A stretch of 64,000 bases of DNA from Chondrosia reniformis (GCA_947172415.1 OX359192.1:5210501-5274500), one strand, 5' to 3'; positions 47,897 to 63,406 are shown, numbered from the stretch's first letter. Translations and numbers: made by a program. Notes: generated by a model from the letters alone, not told the origin.

Positions 47897-48375
47897 AATT
47901 GTCGTTAACTTTGAATATCATTAATTTAATGTACATATAGTGCTGTAACTCTGTCAAATGGAGAGATATGAATATTACAAAACTCTATACCAGTATTCTC
48001 AAACATGTATGAAAGGTTTCCAATGAGTTTTGCATATAGATAATATCCAAATTTGTATTCTCACCATACATTATAAAGCAATAATTTAGTGTACATTTAT
48101 ATAATACTTAGCAATATCCTGTTAGCTCACCTATATAACAAGTTCAAAAACTTGTTTTTATGTAAGTTTTAAACTGAATTTGAAGGGCCACATTAGAGTC
48201 TATAATTTTATACCATATAGTGTCTATAAACCTTTCATGGAACATGTCCTGAATCGCCTTCAATTTCATAATCATTTATTTGTGGTTGCCTCCTACACAC
48301 ATGCTCTTGTATATAGTGCACACACAAACTAGTCTTATATATATATAGTACGTATACTGACTTGTACGTAAAACT

Positions 48376-49377
48376 ATGAATACAACAGGGGTCAATTTGT
48401 CAGCTCCAACCTTTTCTGTTTTGAGTGCAGATGATTACTTGACTTTAGATTTAGTGTGCCTCCTAATTGTGAATCCTGCTGAAGTATTTCTTACTGTTTT
48501 GGTCTTTACAGCTGTTGTGAGGAGCAAGGTGTTCAAGGCAAGCATTCCTCAAAGAAACATTCACTTATGCATCCTATTATCCGGACTTTTGATGAGCATA
48601 GCAAGCGGAACTCTCACCCTGAGTTGGATTTTAGTTGTCAAGGGGAAAGAAGAAGTTGGGATAGCTTTCTGCAAGGTGGGATATTACTTTATTCACATTG
48701 GTTTTAGCATGGGTAATGTATTACTGGCTTTTTTAGCAGTAACTATTCACATTATAATCACCAAGGGAGTTCACAGGATCAAAGTGCTTCATCTAAATAT
48801 CGCAATGCTAGTACTGTGGATGGTAGCTTTTGTTGTACCAATTCCATACTTCATTTCACATTTTTACAATTTTAATGAGATCTTTGATGGTGCCATCTGC
48901 TTTGCTCAATTTCACACTTTGGGCTACATTCACGGCATTGGAAGTGCAATAGCTACAGATGCAACTTCAAGAATTATTTCTATAGGAGTCATCATTGCCA
49001 CAGCTGTACACGTAAAAAGAAACACCTACACTGATGGTGAAGTGCTATCAAAGGCGGTAGTAAAATTTACTGGACTTCTCTTATTGCAGAATCTTGTGGG
49101 ACTGACTTTATCTACAGTTGGCTACATACCAATTATTGGTTATGCGCACATACGTCTTCCATCACAAGTTATAGTTGCACTTCGTTATCTGAACCTTTAC
49201 TTCAGTTTACGTGTGCCAATAATTGTCCCCCCACTTCTCATGATTGCTGTGTATAAACCAATAATGAAAACTATTTGCTTCTGCACAACACCTGCCAACC
49301 CAAAAAGTAAAGAAATGTCAAGTAATTCCAAGCTGGCAGTTCAATTGCTTGATTTTCAATCAAAGGATTCATATTAA
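48376..49377 (+). CDS. Seven-transmembrane receptor, copy 3
   Basis: Intronless, 333 aa, one residue different from copy 2. It faces the minus-strand receptor copy 4 (51886-52857), forming a convergent pair about 2.5 kb apart. Confidence 0.82.
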   Translation: MNTTGVNLSAPTFSVLSADDYLTLDLVCLLIVNPAEVFLTVLVFTAVVRSKVFKASIPQRNIHLCILLSGLLMSIASGTLTLSWILVVKGKEEVGIAFCKVGYYFIHIGFSMGNVLLAFLAVTIHIIITKGVHRIKVLHLNIAMLVLWMVAFVVPIPYFISHFYNFNEIFDGAICFAQFHTLGYIHGIGSAIATDATSRIISIGVIIATAVHVKRNTYTDGEVLSKAVVKFTGLLLLQNLVGLTLSTVGYIPIIGYAHIRLPSQVIVALRYLNLYFSLRVPIIVPPLLMIAVYKPIMKTICFCTTPANPKSKEMSSNSKLAVQLLDFQSKDSY

Positions 49378-49962
49378 ATGCTTTGAAAGAATTCTTCAAA
49401 CAGAGAGAAAACATTGGCTTCATTACTACTGATTGATCAAAACATTTTAGAGTATATATAAGTTCTTTTTTCCATATATTATAGATTACACACATACTTA
49501 TGTTTATGTGTACTTCTTCTTTACATGCCATTTAAGGGCAACTCTGTTACGATGATGAATTATTATTGTTTTTATATATCTTATTACATCATGTATAATA
49601 CAAAAGGATAAATAGTATTTTATGCATGGTATATATACAAAGTACATATATACTGTGTTTTCTGTCTTTTTTTTGTTTCTGTCAGATCAAAGTTACTTAT
49701 CATATACATAAGTATAGTACTGTATTTAGGTGTTAACTTTTTCAAAATGGTAGAGGTGTGCATACTGTTAAGAATTCCTTTAATGAGACACCTCTATAAA
49801 TCACCCACGTACGCCATATTCTGTAAAGAATTTATTATTCTCCAATACTTTACTATATGCATATATGACATATTCACGAACATTTATGAATTGAAATCAA
49901 CATAATAAATCCTTTTTACAAATGTGTAATTGTGTTAGCTTTCATTAACAACCAGTTTGCAA

Positions 49963-50339
49963 TTCGTAGTAAAAATCGTCATAAAAATCGTCATAAAACT
50001 CAAGTTTACCACTGTGCTATAAGGCCTTTTCGGAGAATACCACTCCTCATCAGTAGCACTGGGTAGCAATTCTTTGGAGTAACCAAGCTGCCAATTCTTT
50101 ATCTCTCGACAAAGGATTGGCTGAAATACATTTAAAACGTCAAACCTAAAACTCAGAAAACTCTATAACCAACATCAATATTATTATGTAGGCAATATAG
50201 TATGAACCGGCTTATGGGCTTAGTAATTCGAATTACTAAGCCCATAAGTCGGGGCCGCAACCCTTTCTTCAACGCCGTGATGGCAAGACTAAGTTAGTCC
50301 AATGTAGGTGTTAAAACGGTTAATAATTTCCTTGTTAAA
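49963..50339. mobile_element. Insertion with palindrome (unit 2 copy)
   Basis: Copy of 38739-39103 with the 12-bp flanking repeat at 49951-49962 and 50340-50351; palindrome at 50211-50248. Confidence 0.85.
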
Positions 50340-50631
50340 ACCAGTTTGCAAACACAATATATATAATACATGTAAGTAACTTTCTCTACTTTAAATCAAT
50401 CATGCATATCATAATAATTGTCATGCAATATAATTACTTTTAAACTATATATATATAGAGGTGCTAATCTAATTGGTTGTTAATAAGGAATGCTGTCATA
50501 GGACACTCTACATCTTTCTTCTTCAGTTCCTTCAGTTCCTCACTGAGTTGAACATCTCTTTTTGAGATACAAAAAGAAGTCAATGACCTTTGTACCCAGT
50601 CTCTAACAGCCAGACCAACCATTCATTGATG

Positions 50632-51560
50632 ACTTTATTGGACATTTAAAGATGAACTGTCCATATTGGTTTGTTTTTGGGTGACAGAGAGGAAAACCCT
50701 GGTGGTGCTATATAGCTTTAGTTTTTTCACTGATTCAATATTCCTTCCTTTTAACATGTACGGTCATTCAATGACTACACAAAATATTGTATATTCACCA
50801 TATGTTTTCTTGTTGCAACATAGTTGTCTAGTTCTTTAGGAGAAGTCCTCACATCCCGGTCAACTGGTTCATACAGTCCAAACCTCTTCAGAGAGACAAT
50901 ATTGTGATCAATGAGACATTTAATTTGCTAAGATACCAGACACGCATACCAAGAATACTGATGGCCAACTCAAAATTAAAAGAGGCAGTCAAACCTAAGC
51001 AACAAACAGAGGGACCAATTAGCAAACAAACAAGAAAACTCCCTATATATATCACATATCACATGTATATATACACACAAGTTTAGGCTGAAGATTGAAT
51101 TATAGGGTCTACAGCAAACATTAAGCATTCTATACAGCTACTGTTCATAAGCTGGTATGTTTGGGAAAAGAAAGTGTGTCCACTTTCAGTTCTACTAGAT
51201 TTACTCAGCCATTGTGCAGGACACATAAAATGAATTCCTTAGCAACAGCAGTCTAGGGAGATGTATACATACGCACTTCGACACTCACCTGTGGGTTCTG
51301 AAGAACAGGAGGTCATTTGAACTGGCTAACATCATCTTCCATGTTCTCCTCACCCAATAAATCCTCCCTATTCTCCTCCCTCCCCTTCCTCACCCTCTTG
51401 TCCAAAGTAGAAAGACTCCAGTAAGTGTTTAAAGGGTTTTCCAGCTTCCCGGAACTTGGTTCCAGTACTTAGTTCTTCCTTGAGTGTCCCTACTAACAAT
51501 TGATGCTCATTTACATGTAGTCTAAATTTTTGGTTGATTTTTCTTCTGCATGGGATGTAT
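50632..51560 (-). pseudogene. MSH6 pseudogene segment, unit 3
   Basis: Same blocks as 28183-29110 (CLIDHNIVSLKRF, LLES-type exon), with extra small indels such as the loss of ACAACATATTC-type sequence near 51296. Confidence 0.72.
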
Positions 51561-51885
51561 ATGACCTGTAATTCAGTGTTTCCTGTCTTTTATATACCAT
51601 GTACTATGCTATTATATACTTTTTAGATGTATATGTTATAAAAAATATAACAACAATAATATTATATAGCTCATGCATCATTGGAACAGAAATGCCCCAT
51701 AACATATAACAAAGAAAATGTAAGGAAAAAGGTATATAAACCATGTACAATAGTTAGATTTAATTATTTTACAAAAGAATTATGTGACTGCTGTAATGTG
51801 AAATATTGAATCAGTAGTAAATGGAGCCAAGGTTTTCTTTCTGTTTTGAAGAGTGCTTTTAGAGTATTTCTGAATTCTCTGAAAA

Positions 51886-52857
51886 TCAAGCAATTGAACT
51901 GCTGGTATTCTTTGAGAATCTTTTACTTTTCGGGTTGGCAGGTGTTGTGCAGAAGCAAATAGTTTTCATTATTGGTTTATACACAGCAATCATAAGAAGT
52001 GGGGGGACAATTATTGGCACACGTAAACTGAAGTAAAGGTTCAGATAATGAAGTGCAACTATAACTTGTGATGGAAGACGTAAGTGCGCATAACCAATAA
52101 TTGGTATGTAGCCAACTGTATATAAAGTCAGTCCTGCAAGATTCTGCAATAAGAGAAGTCCAGTAAATTTTACTACCGCCTTTGATAGCACTTCACCATC
52201 AGTGTAGGTGTTTCTTTTTACATGTACAGCTGTGGCAATGATGACTCCTATAGAAACAATTCTTGAAGTTGCATCTGTAGCTATTGCACTTCCAATGCCG
52301 TGAATGTAGCCCAAAGTGTGAAACTGAGCAAAGCAGATGGCACCATCAAAGATCTCATTAAAATTGTAAAAATGTGAAATGAAATGTGGAATTGGTACAA
52401 CAAAAGCTACCATCCACAGTACTAGCATTGCGATATTTAGATGAAGCACTTTGACCTTGTGAACTCCTTTGGTGATTATAATGTGAATAGTCACTGCTAA
52501 CTTAGCCAGTAGTACATTACCCATGCTAAAACCAATGTGAATAAGGTAATATCCCACCTTGCAGAAAGCTATCCCAACTTCTTCTTTCCCCTTGACAACT
52601 AAAATCCAACTCAGGGTGAGAGTTCCGCTTGCTATGCTCATCAAAAGTCCAGATAAAAGGATGCATAAGTGAATGTTTCTTTGAGGAATGCTTGCCTTGA
52701 ACACCTTGCTCCTCACAACAGCTGCAAAGACCAAAACAGTGAGAAATACTTCAGCAGGATTCACAATTAGGAGGCACACTAAATCTAAAGTCAAGTAATC
52801 CTCTGCACTCAAAACAGAAAAGGCTGGAGCTGACAAATTGACCCCTGTTGTATTCAT
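51886..52857 (-). CDS. Seven-transmembrane receptor, copy 4
   Basis: Intronless, 323 aa, full length on the minus strand, with the tail KRFSKNTSSSIA as in copy 1. Sequons, cysteines and hydrophobic spans are conserved. Its 5' flank (52860-53000, reverse complement of the CCTCCTACAC...GTACGTATACTGAC region) matches that of the plus-strand copies, so its promoter was duplicated with it. Confidence 0.82.
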   Translation of the reverse strand: MNTTGVNLSAPAFSVLSAEDYLTLDLVCLLIVNPAEVFLTVLVFAAVVRSKVFKASIPQRNIHLCILLSGLLMSIASGTLTLSWILVVKGKEEVGIAFCKVGYYLIHIGFSMGNVLLAKLAVTIHIIITKGVHKVKVLHLNIAMLVLWMVAFVVPIPHFISHFYNFNEIFDGAICFAQFHTLGYIHGIGSAIATDATSRIVSIGVIIATAVHVKRNTYTDGEVLSKAVVKFTGLLLLQNLAGLTLYTVGYIPIIGYAHLRLPSQVIVALHYLNLYFSLRVPIIVPPLLMIAVYKPIMKTICFCTTPANPKSKRFSKNTSSSIA

Positions 52858-53813
52858 AGTTTTACGTACAAGTCAGTATACGTATATACACGACTATTTT
52901 GTGTGCACTATATATATAAATGCATGTGTGTAGGAGGCAACCAAATTAATAATTATGAAATTGAAAGCGATATCGGCTTGCTACGTACATGAAAGCTATA
53001 TAGCCATAACATGCAAAAATAATGTAGCTCCTAAAATTTTGTTTAAAATATGTTTTGGAACGTCCATAGACATCAATGTAGGTAGAGTAATAGGAATATT
53101 CCATATAGATAACTGCATGATGAGTATATATTATTTATGAATGTGTTTGCAAATGAGTGTCTGCTCATACCAGCTGCTGTCTGCATGCTGCCAAAAAATT
53201 ACATTTTCCCATTTCACCCATCGGTTGCATGTTAAGGACTCATCGAGGAATATATATTGGACTATCATATGTATATGCATATACTGGATGTTTTCGATCC
53301 TAATGCTATATACATACACAGCCTTGTATAGAATACTCTAGCTTAACCAAAGTTTGAACCATAATATTATATAATCACCTCTTAATTCTCAGACCTTATT
53401 ATGTTAAATATAAGTGTTTCAAAAATGAAAGACACAAATCTTGCCACAACATCACATGTTATTGTACCAACTACTGTCATGTGCTGTTAAAGTGAAACAT
53501 TGGATATATAGAAGAGTATCAATGGTAATTTAATAATCTACAATGTAATTCTCTATCTATAGCAGTCACATTGGTATATAAAAGAACATGCACTTGAAGT
53601 ACACACACATTACATCACATATACATATGCACAAATTAAAGTTTGTTTCTTCATGTACATCCATTAATATTCATCCATCCATATTCATCCATTGGGAGAA
53701 ACTACTTACCTGATCTCAACCTGGGATCACCTGATTAGCTATTTAAGTGAAGATACTGCTTGGCTTACATGTGTGAAGTTTGTTCTACAAGTGAGAGGCA
53801 CGTGAACCATTGA

Positions 53814-53900
53814 CTACTTTATTTCCAATTGAATGACTGCCAGGAAACTATACACCTGGTTGCTATGAAGACTTTTCTATAAATTGGAAATAAAGTTAGA
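53814..53900. mobile_element. Small MITE-like inverted repeat
   Basis: ACTTTATTTCCAATT on the left and AATTGGAAATAAAGT on the right, about 85 bp in total. No coding capacity. Confidence 0.55.
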
Positions 53901-54949
53901 GTACGTATATATCAAACAAGATGCATAATTGCAATGTAAGCACATTTAGACATGCACTGTAACCACTCCCCCAATTGAGTGTAGCCACTTTTCCCACCTG
54001 AAGCCAATAACTTAATGATTCCTACTACTCAGTCCTTCTTTCTTTAATTGGATATGTTGCTATCTATAGGTAACTGACATTTGATTTCCATGACATTTCT
54101 TCTTTAAATGGATGAATATTAATATGCAGCAAATAAAGTATATATAATAAACCATTCAAATGCAAGTTTGTCTAATGTACCTGAAGTACAAATAAAATTT
54201 AAAACAGTCTCACAATAAGTATTCTTACATGAGGCATGAGGTAAAGACACTGATTAATATATGTATATGCTAATTATAACATTGTAACTTGAAAGAAAAA
54301 ACAAACATTATAGACTTCATTCAAAGCAACTATAGTTCGTCTGATTCTCTAAACAAGACCAATCTGTACAGTTAAGGGCATGTACAGTACCAAAGTTCCT
54401 CAATCTATATAGACATGCAATTGAGCTTCAGTAGCAACGTATAGCCATTTTTGATTCACAAATTGATTGAGCAATAGAACAATTGAATTGAACATGAAAT
54501 CAACCAAGAGAGTCAATGAAAGTTATAAGCCACAATTTATTGTTGTAAAAATTAAAAATTATGTGTATATTAAAATAGCTATATATAGGAAACTGAATAG
54601 GTTATAGCCTATATATGCCTCGGGAGTTCTTAACAATTTCATCCGTAGCTATATATCTTTGATTCTCAATGTCCAAAATTGTGTGCATAAAACATGCTGC
54701 TTGACATGTCTATTTATGCACTTGCAAGTGCTTGATTACTGCTGAAACAATTAGAGGATCATTGAATGTTAGCTATTTTCCACCAAGTTCATGTTTCCCA
54801 CCAACTACGTACGTATACCTTGTGATAGCTGTGTTTGGACTGCCTCTTTGTATTTCTAGTTAGCCCCATGCATGTAGCCTCAAGTGTTCCGATATTTTGT
54901 ATGAAAGTATCGCATGCACGATATACATATTTGTACTATATACTCGTGT

Positions 54950-55160
54950 ACTAGTAATTTAATGTACATTTAGTGCTGTAACATGTGTCCAATGGAGAGA
55001 GACGTACCTTTGTGTCAGTATTCACAGTCATTTAAGGTTTATAGTGAGTTTTGCAAATTTTGATATCTACCTAAATTTGCCCTATCTCTTACCAATTAAC
55101 TTCGCATGATACCAGAATTTAATGTACATTTAGTGCTGTAACACTGTCTGATTTGTTGTA
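54950..55160 (+). repeat. Orphan remnants of receptor 5' flank
   Basis: TAATTTAATGTACATTTAGTGCTGTAAC at 54954 and again at 55118, followed by TCAGTATTCACAG and GAGTTTTGCAAATTTTGATA, match 22806-22960 upstream of receptor copy 1. Plus orientation, but no receptor follows. Confidence 0.65.
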
Positions 55161-55554
55161 CATGAAAGTATATTATTGATGCTTTTAATGTTGTATTAAA
55201 TTATAGACTGATCATATATTAGCAAATAATTATAGAACTGCAGTTCATGCGAGCTAAATGGACAGTCCCTACATGTGACCATGTATCTTGGCTAGATCTC
55301 TACAAAATATGCACATTACTGTTCATATATGAAGGCTCTGGGATGTTTGATCATTAAAAGATGCTAACGTATAAGCCTTCAGCCACACTCTGTGATTTCT
55401 CTTAATGGATGAAGGAATAAATTTTATTTTAATTCACTAGCTAAATTGAAAGATTAAGAAATATTTTTGTTTGACAACTCAATGAAGTCTATTTCTTCCA
55501 ATTGCTTCACTAAGATGTCCAGTCAGAGTAAGTGATAATGCCTTATGCTTTATG

Positions 55555-55640
55555 TGGCCAAGTACAGCCCTGTGCCCTTGACCAGCATTGGTTGGCTTTT
55601 TATACAATCTTAATTGCGTATTAATAATAATAATCATAAT
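55555..55640 (+). mobile_element. LINE 3'-end remnant
   Basis: CAAGTACAGCCCTGTGCCC, then TTGACCAGCATTGGTTGGC, resembles the LINE 3' UTR at 25160-25192. It ends in an AATAATAATAAT tail. Confidence 0.55.
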
Positions 55641-55758
55641 AATACTAGTACTGCAGACATCAATGGAAAATAGATTTTCAAACCATAATATAGTTCTCAA
55701 CCAAGCACATGCAGGATGTGGTTGTCATTGTACAGGCAGAATAGTACATCAGATATAG

Positions 55759-57632
55759 CTAAGATGAAAAGCTAGTGCTTTGTAAGTCAATATCTTCATC
55801 TGCTGTTGTAGTATTTGAGATAGCTATCTGTTTGGATCCTGATCTTGAAGAATATCTAAAATACTGGATTACAAAGACGAGGGCTCCAATTCCAAGAATG
55901 GTTCTTGTGAAGGGATCTTTCAATGTGTCCCATAGGGTCTTGGGTAGAGCCACTGAAGGAGCAACAGGAACAGGAGCTACAGTGAGGAAACCACATACTC
56001 TATATAGACTATACACCCTTCTTATGATGCCATCATCAATTACCATGAGATAGCTCTGGAAAGAAATTACGCCTCATGTGGTCACAGTACTCAATCAGGT
56101 TGTTGTGCGTAGAGAGATGCTTCCACAAGCTATTATCTCCAGGCAGTGGCTGTTGCAGGATGAGGCAAAGTGAGCTAAAGGCAAAGGCATCCAGAGAGCT
56201 GAACCTTAGGAGAAATTAAGCAGAAATTTACTTTAAATCTGATAATAGAGCTAACATTTCATAAATTATATTAACTGCAATACATGGAGCTGTTAGGAGC
56301 TGTAATCTTGGTAACTCTACATTATAATATGCAAATCTCCCAAATCTGTATTACTCACCTATCTCCTAGGAAATACTGCTTTTCTCCTAGACACTGTCCA
56401 AGAGAATCTATGCATAATATTGCCTCAGTCAACACCTTAAATATAGACAGATGGAAGATATGTTCAAGAGAAATGAAGTTTTGTATTGTAGACTACACTA
56501 GATAGTTAGATACATATCCCCTAAGTAAAAGAACACATTCTCCTAAGTAAAACAAGTCTCCTGAGAAAAAGAGCACATTCTCCTGAGAAAAAGAGTACAT
56601 TCTATGTATTAAGTACATTATTACCCACAAACTGCAGTGATTCCATGGCATTTCAACTTGTCATGTCTATATACGTAGGTTTGATATTTTCTGATGAGTT
56701 AAATATTATTCTAAGCAGTTTTTGCTCTTTCACATATATAATTGAACAGATACTTCAATTTTCATACTTGATTCTTTTCAGGTGTGACTGCACTAATTCT
56801 GTTAGCTGATGTGGAAAGTCGGTGAATGACTTGTTTGTGAAACAGTGGAGGGAGAAAGAGAGTCAGTGGAAACATTAGCTGGCGAGAATACCAATACCTG
56901 ACAAAATCGACACAGTTGGTGTCTTCCATCCAACGAAGATATAACTACAGTGCATAGAAAACAAGAATCATTGGAATACTGAAGACACCCAACCATCTCG
57001 TTAGCAAAAAAACTATAATGACTGTTACTACTACAAACAGTACTAACTAGTCCAGGTAGCAGCTTCTCCCTGATGAGGTAGGTATACGACAAGCACTCTG
57101 CCTTTTCTTCATTAGTCAAATTATGATCAATATCACAGCCCTATCACGCGACAAAAGACATGACTGTCACATGACAATTAGGGGTATATATCTGCAAGAA
57201 AAATCAAGTGTCTTACTTTAGACTTTAAATGATGAATAATTTCATCAACTCCTGTTACATGTTTACCTCCGTCCACTAGCACAGGGAAGCGACGAGTTGG
57301 TGACTTCCAGGGGTAGCAAGTCGGACTGTACGCGACCACGCAACCTCCTAACCGTATATACGTCTAAACACACAGATGCAGCATTGAATACAACAATATA
57401 ACGTAAACACGCGTACCTATTTGGACCACGAAATCCAATTATAAATAGTTAAACAAACAACAAATCTTACCGCGAGACAGATTAAACAGAAAGATATTTA
57501 TCACGTCTTTGCCATGATTTACATTACTACCAAGTACAGCTGTAGTCTCTGTATTTTGCTTACGAGTATTATTAGGCTATCAGGTTCGAAAGAAGGAACA
57601 TACTCATCTCCTGCATGGAAAGTTAACTCCAT
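55759..57632 (-). CDS. MTX1: Metaxin (mitochondrial outer membrane import/SAM component)
   Basis: Seven exons (57632-57564, 57363-57217, 57140-57048, 56944-56768, 56435-56359, 56204-56044, 55976-55759) sum to 313 aa, the metaxin-1 length. The N-terminal GST-like fold starts MELTFHAGDEYVPSFEPDSL. Family blocks YPWKSPTRRFPVL, YLIREKLLPGL, RWMEDTN, FPLTLFLPP, LGEKQYFLGDR and FSSLDAFAFSSL align with vertebrate MTX1/MTX3. The last exon supplies a C-terminal hydrophobic anchor (RTILGIGALVFVIQYF) and an acidic tail. Metaxins work with the SAM complex in beta-barrel insertion and in MICOS-linked contacts. MTX1 versus MTX3 cannot be decided by eye. The apparent ORF at 56802-57119 is a shadow crossing an intron. 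Confidence 0.9.
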
Positions 57633-57719
57633 TTTTTTCATGCGATAACACCATACCACAACTATCCTAAGTATAGAGTAACCTGATTAAAAAAGCATGC
57701 ACATAATAGTATACATTAA

Positions 57720-59156
57720 TTATAGGGATTTACGGTCTGGTTCACAAATGTTACTAACGAAAAGGTTAACTCTGTGTTTTCTAATGACAAAGTTGGTAGA
57801 TGGAGAACATATAGAGTAAATATTTTCAGTGATCCCCTTTTGTAGAGCACTGGTTAATAAATTCCTTTGATTGACACCTCCACCAAATAAAACAAGATCT
57901 TGTGCATCTGCCAAGATAGAGAGCTCAACGAATGGGTCCAGATACTGCTTGTCATTTGGCCCAACAACATTTTTTGTGAGGTCAAACTTGAATTCTTTCA
58001 AACCATAGTCTTTGGCAAGGTCTGTTATCAAGCTATCTAGCAACATGGTCGCATTTTTATGCATCATACCATTAATTTTTTTATTAGGTATTAATATTTT
58101 CTGATGTTTATTTTCTAGTACCACAGAAAGTATTCTTTTTAATTCCTTGATACAGCAGTCATAATCCAACCTGGATTTCTCTGCTAATTCTTCAATCTGA
58201 ACATGAACTCCTGCTATTCTATGATGAACAAACACTTTCTGATCAAGTAAAACTTCAGTTACCAAACTTTTAATATAATTAGACAAGTAATTAGTAGAAA
58301 CAATAGATTTGGTTGGCTCTCCTTGGTGGCAGATCTGTGGTATTGGTCTAAACGGTACAATATGTGTCTTCTTTTTCTTTTCTAAACTGCATAAACTGCT
58401 TTCTGGATCTATGCACTCAGTCCCCTGCCATCTTGTGAAAACGATTGTGTGATAATTACTCATACCAGAAAGCAATCTAGATAAATTCAGTAATTTTGAT
58501 GTTTGAAAGCAAACGACCTTGTCAATATGAAACGAAGGAGTTCTATGAAATTTTAAGTAATGGTTTAATGTTTCTTGTAGTCCATTCACAAAAGAACCAA
58601 TAAAACCATCACAGTCACAAATTCCGTCAGCCTCGAGACGCGGCAGAAGCTTCTTGCGAAGTTCAATGGACCCTACATCGCTATCTAGAATATCGTCCTG
58701 TTCTTCTTCTACATTCACTGGATGATAAAGAATGACGGATCTTGAACCTAATTTCATCACATCCTTGAGAGGTGCTAAATCGACATGATAGCATGTTCCA
58801 GCAGCACTGTCGATATCCATCAGAATTTCCAGCGATACAGCCTCGCTGGAACTGTGATCCCCGGGGGAGCTGGGTAAGCCATTCAACCCAGAATCGGAGA
58901 CATAAGGTATCGTTAGTTCATATCCCACCTCTCTGAAAAGGTAGCCCAGTTGCAGAGCATTATCAATACCTTCTCCCAACTCGCCATCATAACTTAGAGA
59001 AAAAGCGAATTTCCGCTGACTCCTCTGGAAAGGAAGCTTAACTAAAATGGGTCTAGACCAACGGTTTGTCGGAACTACTGTGAAAAGTACGGCCCAACAG
59101 AGCAGGCCACATAGCATCAGTAGGCAGGAACTCTTGTGGCAGTGCTTTAAAGCCAT
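57720..59156 (-). CDS. Type II membrane protein, fucosyltransferase-like (tentative)
   Basis: Single exon, 478 aa. A short cytoplasmic N-terminus, one signal-anchor (about residues 11-29, CLLMLCGLLCWAVLFTVV) and a long lumenal domain are the Golgi glycosyltransferase plan. Y-D-GELGEGIDNALQLGYLF near 56-73 resembles the N-terminal GxxN loop of protein O-fucosyltransferases. VHHRIAGVHVQIEEL sits where those enzymes carry the HxR-type GDP-fucose motif. DPFVELSILADAQDLVLFGGG near the C-terminus resembles their final nucleotide-binding block. These are pattern resemblances only. Intronless among intron-rich neighbours; shares a 143-bp divergent promoter with CDK7. Confidence 0.6.
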   Translation of the reverse strand: MALKHCHKSSCLLMLCGLLCWAVLFTVVPTNRWSRPILVKLPFQRSQRKFAFSLSYDGELGEGIDNALQLGYLFREVGYELTIPYVSDSGLNGLPSSPGDHSSSEAVSLEILMDIDSAAGTCYHVDLAPLKDVMKLGSRSVILYHPVNVEEEQDDILDSDVGSIELRKKLLPRLEADGICDCDGFIGSFVNGLQETLNHYLKFHRTPSFHIDKVVCFQTSKLLNLSRLLSGMSNYHTIVFTRWQGTECIDPESSLCSLEKKKKTHIVPFRPIPQICHQGEPTKSIVSTNYLSNYIKSLVTEVLLDQKVFVHHRIAGVHVQIEELAEKSRLDYDCCIKELKRILSVVLENKHQKILIPNKKINGMMHKNATMLLDSLITDLAKDYGLKEFKFDLTKNVVGPNDKQYLDPFVELSILADAQDLVLFGGGVNQRNLLTSALQKGITENIYSICSPSTNFVIRKHRVNLFVSNICEPDRKSL

Positions 59157-59299
59157 TATCGATTTACACTCGAAGGATAGGCCTATTTAGCCGGCATTCT
59201 GGCTTGTTTCAAGGTTGACAATTAACTACCAATATTGGGGCTTCGACTGTATAGTCTGTATCATACTATGGTAAACCTCTAATTCAATCATTTTCGAAG
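59157..59299. promoter_or_regulatory. Divergent promoter, fucosyltransferase-like gene / CDK7
   Basis: 143 bp between opposite start codons. No clear TATA; a GCCTATTTAGCC stretch near 59181-59192. Confidence 0.55.
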
Positions 59300-63298
<3,999 letters not shown>

Positions 63299-63406
63299 GT
63301 AGTTATCCCTAGGACGGCCATGTGTACATTATCCAATATTTAGTGAACACTCGCTCAGATTATGAGGACAACAATGGTATTGGTTTATTCTCAAATGACC
63401 TACTTT

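Larger units (their letters stand above)
39398..50631. repeat. 11.2-kb tandem unit 2
   Basis: Same order and content as unit 1 (offset 11,213-11,236 bp), with a few substitutions and homopolymer differences and a 12-13-bp local duplication (AAAAATCGTCAT) near 49975. Confidence 0.92.
50632..52950. repeat. Start of a third tandem unit (partial, approximate end)
   Basis: Begins with the same TTTATTGGACATTTAAAG junction. It follows the unit through the MSH6 remnant and the minus-strand receptor, but here the receptor continues to full length and into its own upstream region instead of breaking at TM5. It therefore looks like the source arrangement of the truncated copies. Confidence 0.8.
53001..55758. 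other. AT-rich intergenic region, no gene; small repeats
   Basis: No coding stretch recognised on either strand; short ORFs at 52955-53341 lack features. Holds a small inverted repeat at 53814-53900, receptor-flank remnants at 54950-55160 and a LINE-related 3' end near 55555-55640. Confidence 0.55.

Noticed and set aside
56802-57119. Separate 105-aa minus-strand protein
   Set aside because: Its 5' part is metaxin exon 3 and the rest reads through an intron and exon 4 in the wrong frame.
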